This document shows positions 60,263-64,000 of a DNA stretch of 64,000 nucleotides, piece by piece (position 1 is the first letter of the stretch; each line of letters begins with the position of its first letter). The notes beneath the pieces are model-generated. The model had not been told where the DNA came from, did not search any database, and saw only the letters and a program-made list of their open reading frames with translations. The translations under genes and the position numbers were made by a program. Source of the stretch: Streptomyces sp. NBC_01478 (lineage in GTDB: Bacteria > Actinomycetota > Actinomycetes > Streptomycetales > Streptomycetaceae); assembly GCF_036227225.1 (NCBI RefSeq), contig NZ_CP109444.1:10707501-10771500 (forward strand), in the 5' to 3' direction.

Positions 60263-62485
60263 TCAGCGCTCCTTGACCAGCGTGGCGTACGCGCCGCCGG
60301 CCGCCACCAGGGCGTCGTGCCGCCCGCGTTCCACGATCGTGCCGTGTTCGAGGACGACGATCTCGTCACTGTCGCGCACGGTGCTCAGCCGGTGCGCGAT
60401 CACCACGCAGGCGCAGCCGCGCTTGCGCAGGTTGTCCATCACGACCAGCTCGGTCTCCGCGTCCAGGGCGCTGGTCACCTCGTCGAGGACGAGGATGCTG
60501 GGCCTGCGTACCAACGCCCTTGCTATCTCCAGGCGTTGACGCTGACCGCCGGAGAAGTTGCGCCCGTCCTGCTCGACGTGGCTGTGGATGCCGCCGGGGC
60601 GGCGCACGACCACGTCGTACAGGGCAGCGTCCCGCAGCGCGTCCTCCACGGCCTCGTCCGGGATCGACGGGTCCCACAGCGCCACGTTGTCGCGGACCGA
60701 GCCCTCGAAGAGGAACACGTCCTGGTCGACGAAGGAGACGGAGGCGGCGAGGGCGCCGCGCGGGATGTCCTCCAGCCGGTGGTCGTCGATGCGGATCACC
60801 CCCTCCCAGGGCGTGTAGAGGCCCGAAATCAGCCTGGACACCGTCGACTTGCCGCTGCCGGAACCACCGACCAGCGCCACCTGCTGACCCGGGCCCACCG
60901 TCAGGTCGAAGCCGGTGAGCAGCGGCTTGTCGAGCGGGCTGTAGCCGAAGGTGATGTTCTCCAGCTCGACGTGCCCTTGCAGCCGGCGGGTCGAATCGAC
61001 GCCGCCCGCACGGGAGTAGAGGGGATCGGCCTGGAAGTTCTCGACGTCCTTGAGCCGGGCCACGTCGGCCGCGAAGTCCTGGACGCGGCCCGCGACGCCG
61101 TTGAGCCGGGTGATCGGTGCGGTGAAGCGGGTGACCAGGGCCTGGAAGGCGACCAGCAGGCCGACCGAGATGCCCCCCTCCACGGCCCGCATGCCGCCGA
61201 TCCACAGGATCAGCGCGCTGTTGAGGGAGGCGAGCGTCGGCGCGACCACGCCCAGCCAGGCGCTCGGCACGCCGAGCCGCTGTTGCTCCTCAAGCGTGGT
61301 GGCGTGCTGTCCGGCCCACTTGCGGAAGTAGCCGTCCTCGCCGCCGGTCGCCTTCATCGTCTCGATCAACTGGAGCCCGGTGTAAGCGGTGTTGGTGAGC
61401 CGGGCGCTGTCGGCACGCAGTTTCGCGGTCCGGGTCGCACGCAGCTTGATGACGACCCGCATCGCCACCACGTTCAGCAGGGCAACACCTATGCCCACGT
61501 AGGTGAGTTGGGGGTCGTAGGTGTAGAGCAGGACCGCGTAGAGCACCACGACCACCGCGTCCACCCCGGCGGCCGAGAGGTCGCGGGCCAGGGTCTCGGC
61601 GACGGCGTCGTTCGACTGGAGGCGCTGCACCAGGTCGGCCGGGCTGCGCTGGGAGAAGAACGTCACCGGCAGCCGCAGCAGATGGCGCAGGAAGCGGGCG
61701 CTGGAGAGCGTGGAGGAGATGATGCGGCCGTGCAGCAGGTTCGCCTGCTGCAGCCAGGTCAGCGCCAGCGTGAGCAGCACGCAGGTGCCCATCGACGCGA
61801 ACAGGACGCCCAGCAGGGACGTCTGACCGCCAATCAGGAACATGTCGATGTAGGTCCGGCTGAGCGCGGGCATCGCCGCACCGACCAGCACCAGCAGCAG
61901 ACTCGCGAGCACGGCGGCGGGCATCGTGCCCGCGGTGCCGCGCAGCCGGGCCGGCATCGCGCCCAGGACACCCGGCTTGCGCCCGCCCTTCTCGAAACCG
62001 TCGCCCGGTTCCATGACGAGGACGACACCGGTGAAACTCGCGTCGAAGTCCTCCATGGGCACGAACCGCCGCCCCTTGCCGGGGTCGTTGATGTACACCC
62101 CGCGGCGGCCGAAGCGGCGCCCCATGCCGTCGTAGACGACGTAGTGGTTGAACTCCCAGAACAGGACGGCGGGGGACCGCACTTCGGCGAGGGCGGCGGT
62201 GTCCATCTGCATGCCCTTGGCCGTGAGGCCGTAACTCCGCGCGGCCTTCAGCAAGTTGCTGGCGCGCGAGCCGTCGCGGGAGACTCCGCAGGCGATGCGC
62301 AGCTCCTCCAGCGGGACGTGGCGGCCGTAGAAGCCGAGGACCATCGCGAGGGAGGCGGCGCCGCACTCGACGGCCTCCATCTGGAGCACGGTGGGTGAAC
62401 GGACCGTCTTCGCGCGACCTTTGGGCACCGGGCGCTTCGGTGGCGCGGAGCGGCGCCGGGAACGGGTGTCCTGCGCGCGGCTCAC
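60263..62485 (-). CDS. NHLM-type C39 peptidase / ABC exporter
   Basis: 740 residues. The C39 peptidase domain has its triad: Cys41 in AVECGAASL, His114 in FNHYVVYDG and Asp134 in YINDPGKG. Six membrane helices and an ABC ATPase follow (Walker A GGSGSGKST, signature NFSGGQRQRL, Walker B ILVLDEVTSALD). It should cleave the precursor after GG and export the core. GTG at 62485 overlaps the adaptor stop (GTGA). Confidence 0.95.
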   Translation of the reverse strand: MSRAQDTRSRRRSAPPKRPVPKGRAKTVRSPTVLQMEAVECGAASLAMVLGFYGRHVPLEELRIACGVSRDGSRASNLLKAARSYGLTAKGMQMDTAALAEVRSPAVLFWEFNHYVVYDGMGRRFGRRGVYINDPGKGRRFVPMEDFDASFTGVVLVMEPGDGFEKGGRKPGVLGAMPARLRGTAGTMPAAVLASLLLVLVGAAMPALSRTYIDMFLIGGQTSLLGVLFASMGTCVLLTLALTWLQQANLLHGRIISSTLSSARFLRHLLRLPVTFFSQRSPADLVQRLQSNDAVAETLARDLSAAGVDAVVVVLYAVLLYTYDPQLTYVGIGVALLNVVAMRVVIKLRATRTAKLRADSARLTNTAYTGLQLIETMKATGGEDGYFRKWAGQHATTLEEQQRLGVPSAWLGVVAPTLASLNSALILWIGGMRAVEGGISVGLLVAFQALVTRFTAPITRLNGVAGRVQDFAADVARLKDVENFQADPLYSRAGGVDSTRRLQGHVELENITFGYSPLDKPLLTGFDLTVGPGQQVALVGGSGSGKSTVSRLISGLYTPWEGVIRIDDHRLEDIPRGALAASVSFVDQDVFLFEGSVRDNVALWDPSIPDEAVEDALRDAALYDVVVRRPGGIHSHVEQDGRNFSGGQRQRLEIARALVRRPSILVLDEVTSALDAETELVVMDNLRKRGCACVVIAHRLSTVRDSDEIVVLEHGTIVERGRHDALVAAGGAYATLVKER

Positions 62486-63288
62486 GGCAGCAGCCAATCG
62501 AGGGGACGCTGATCGGCCAGCCGGATCGAGGCCGAGGCCATGGTCATGGAGGTGAGGGCGAACGGCGGTCCGTCCTGCGACGACCACTTCAGACCGCTCT
62601 TGGTCCCCTTCGACCTGTCGAGCTTCACCAGTACGGCCACCGGTCTGCCCTTCTTGGTGAACTGCTCGCCGAGTTGGCTGTCCCCGAGGAACGCGGCGAT
62701 CTGCTGCGCCGACTGGGCGGACCGGTCCACCGCCTTCACCCGGCCGCGCAGCACGCCGTACGTCTGCGTCGGAACCGACGAGACGGTCAGGTCTACGGTG
62801 GCGTTCGCGGGGATGGAGGCCGCGTTCTCGGCGGGGACGTACACCGTCGCGTAGAGCGGGTCGCCGGCGTGCGCGACCTTCTCCACGGCGGCGACGTTCG
62901 CGCCGGTCTGGATGATCTGGCCGATGGTGGCGGCGAGCGCGGTGATCCGGCCCGCGGCGACCGTGCGCACGACGGCGTCACCGTCGGCCGTACGGACCTT
63001 CAGGACAGGGGAGTCGGCGGGCAGCCGCTCGCCCTCCTGGGCGACGACGGCGGTGACCTGGCCGGCGACGGGGCTCTGCAGGATGTAACTGCCCTCCCCG
63101 TGCGTGAGGATGGCGGACGCCCCGACCGTGGACGCCACGGAACCGGTGACCGCCCACACGGACGCGGCGGCCACCACGACCACCGTCACACAGAGCACGA
63201 GCCAGCCCTGCGGACGCGCGAAGCGCACCGGAAGATCGAGCTCCTCGGGCGACTGGAGCTTGGCGAGGGCCTGTTGGCGGAACTGCAC
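62482..63288 (-). CDS. HlyD-type adaptor of the NHLM export system
   Basis: 268 residues. One N-terminal membrane helix (GWLVLCVTVVVVAAASVWAV) is followed by a lipoyl/hybrid-motif beta domain (GEGSYILQSPVAGQVTAVVAQEGERL) and a C-terminal barrel. In Gram-positive peptide export it bridges the transporter to the outside. GAGGGAAG precedes the ATG. It comes after the precursor gene and its hairpin, first of three coupled export genes. Confidence 0.92.
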   Translation of the reverse strand: MQFRQQALAKLQSPEELDLPVRFARPQGWLVLCVTVVVVAAASVWAVTGSVASTVGASAILTHGEGSYILQSPVAGQVTAVVAQEGERLPADSPVLKVRTADGDAVVRTVAAGRITALAATIGQIIQTGANVAAVEKVAHAGDPLYATVYVPAENAASIPANATVDLTVSSVPTQTYGVLRGRVKAVDRSAQSAQQIAAFLGDSQLGEQFTKKGRPVAVLVKLDRSKGTKSGLKWSSQDGPPFALTSMTMASASIRLADQRPLDWLLP

Positions 63289-63332
63289 GGAACTTCCCTC
63301 ACCTAGGGGAGAGATCTTTTACGACAACCCGA

Positions 63333-63365
63333 GAGTCCCGGAGCCGGGAAACGGCTCCGGGACTC
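63333..63365 (-). terminator. Hairpin between precursor and export genes
   Basis: A perfect 13-bp stem (GAGTCCCGGAGCC / GGCTCCGGGACTC) with a 7-base loop lies 17 bases past the precursor stop and 45 bases before the HlyD start. It likely acts as a partial terminator that makes the peptide mRNA more abundant than the export part. Confidence 0.8.
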
Positions 63366-63382
63366 GGTGGGGCAAGGTGCGA

Positions 63383-63598
63383 TCAGAGACCGGCGACCAG
63401 GTTCGTGACCGGGGCCACGCTCAGGCCGGTGGTGCCCTCGACCGTGCCGATGACCGAGTCGACCAGGCCGGAGACCGGGACAACGCCGTCGACCAGGTTG
63501 GTGACGGTGCCGAGGGCGTTCAGGGAGAGACCACCGGAGACGTTGTCGAGCTCGGCGTCGGAGATCTCGGCGGTCTGGACCTGGGGGGTGGAGTTCAT
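63383..63598 (-). CDS. Double-glycine leader peptide precursor (bacteriocin-like)
   Basis: 71 residues. The leader EISDAELDNVSGG (11-23) is a typical GG leader for C39 processing. The core is residues 24-71 (48 residues): rich in Gly, Val and Leu, with three acidic residues, no Lys, Arg, Cys, Trp, Tyr or Phe. An internal repeat is seen: TVTNLVDG at 31-38 and PVTNLVAG at 63-70. GAAGGGAAG precedes the ATG. The export genes follow. Its activity is unknown; it does not look like a cationic pore-former. Confidence 0.9.
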   Translation of the reverse strand: MNSTPQVQTAEISDAELDNVSGGLSLNALGTVTNLVDGVVPVSGLVDSVIGTVEGTTGLSVAPVTNLVAGL

Positions 63599-64000
63599 GG
63601 GGGAACTTCCCTTCATATGGATATTCACAAGGGGGGAGCGGCCCCCTCTGGGGACAGATGACGGCCGCGACCGCAGGCGCCGGGCGGGCGTCGTTTCCGG
63701 AGCCCTCGAGGCTCCTGCGGTGCGATGGATCAAAGCACGCGGCCGCTGGGCGCAGCCAATCAAACTCCTGTCCCACCAGGGCACTTGAGCCTCAGGGGGC
63801 GCGAACCGTGCAGGCGTGGGCACGAGGTGTCGGCGACTTCTTCACACGCTGCACGGCATCGCTGCGCGCGAAGGGTTGCGGCGCCGAACCGGAATCGGGC
63901 ACTCCCCACCAAAGACCTTTCCGGGGGTGTGTGCATGTGCAGATCCGTCGCGTCCGGTGACGTCGTTGGGTACGCGCTGTGCAGATTCCCTGAAGCGAGG
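63599..64000. other. 402-bp upstream region of the peptide operon (to window edge)
   Basis: No convincing gene is seen on either strand. The palindrome GGAGCC / GGCTCC at 63699-63715 (around CTCGA) lies about 100 bp before the precursor start and may be a regulator site. The promoter should lie in this stretch. Confidence 0.5.

Noticed and set aside
60317..62398. A 693-residue open frame opposite the C39 peptidase/ABC gene
   Set aside because: It is a shadow; the minus strand carries the peptidase triad and ABC motifs.
63658..63960. A 100-residue open frame at the right edge
   Set aside because: No ribosome site and composition unlike Streptomyces proteins; taken as upstream non-coding sequence of the peptide operon.

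Overview
The window reads as chromosomal DNA from a Streptomyces species or a very close relative. Codons are strongly G/C-ended, many starts are GTG, and several families are hallmarks of the genus: a conservon operon ending in a P450, a CYP105-like P450 with its 3Fe-4S ferredoxin, a Streptomyces subtilisin inhibitor, a CebR-type operator before a cellulase, and many ECF sigma factors and TetR regulators. No phage, plasmid, insertion sequence, CRISPR array, rRNA or convincing tRNA was seen. The left and right edges cut through neighbouring sequence.

Layout. 1-6.9 kb: end of an unknown gene, a TetR/DUF1304 pair, a conservon (sensor ATPase, roadblock, DUF742, small GTPase, P450) and a convergent class I terpene synthase. 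7-15.7 kb: amidohydrolase plus amino-acid permease with a divergent TetR, an FG-GAP lipoprotein, and several one-gene units (VOC, DUF4235, cation efflux, F420-type oxidoreductase, SnoaL). 15.8-23.1 kb: P450/ferredoxin, ECF sigma divergent from an azoreductase, TetR divergent from a DUF1348 gene, flavoprotein, secreted protein, aldo/keto reductase. 23.7-32.5 kb: a membrane protein fusing a sigma-like region, a zinc anti-sigma motif and a ricin lectin; USP and anion transporter; DUF4232 lipoprotein; Ser/Thr kinase divergent from an ECF sigma; a PAS-GAF-SpoIIE-ATPase phosphatase. 32.8-38.3 kb: secreted GH2 and GH9 glycosidases with a CebR-like box. 38.3-44.4 kb: ECF41 sigma, MFS exporter plus hemerythrin, an RHH/Fic-like toxin-antitoxin pair, XRE regulator and aldo/keto reductase. 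44.8-46.4 kb: a second sigma/ZAS/ricin protein. 46.4-50.4 kb: a leftward set of NCS1 permease, cyclase, hydrolase and a frameshifted dehydrogenase. 50.6-57.4 kb: a small RHH-like protein, SSI inhibitor, STAS protein, MFS/hydrolase/TetR module, VOC, ArsR/SRPBCC. 57.4-63.6 kb: a leftward peptide-export operon.

The most interesting system is the right-hand operon: a 71-residue double-glycine precursor, a strong hairpin, then an HlyD-type adaptor, a C39 peptidase/ABC exporter and a second NHLM-type ABC protein. The predicted core peptide has no cysteine, no aromatic and no basic residue, and no modifying enzyme lies inside the window. The second is the pair of sigma/anti-sigma/lectin fusion proteins at 23.7 and 44.8 kb. 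A recurring theme is sets of long palindromes placed where a local TetR-type regulator would act. All functional statements come from reading motifs and family knowledge; no database search was run.
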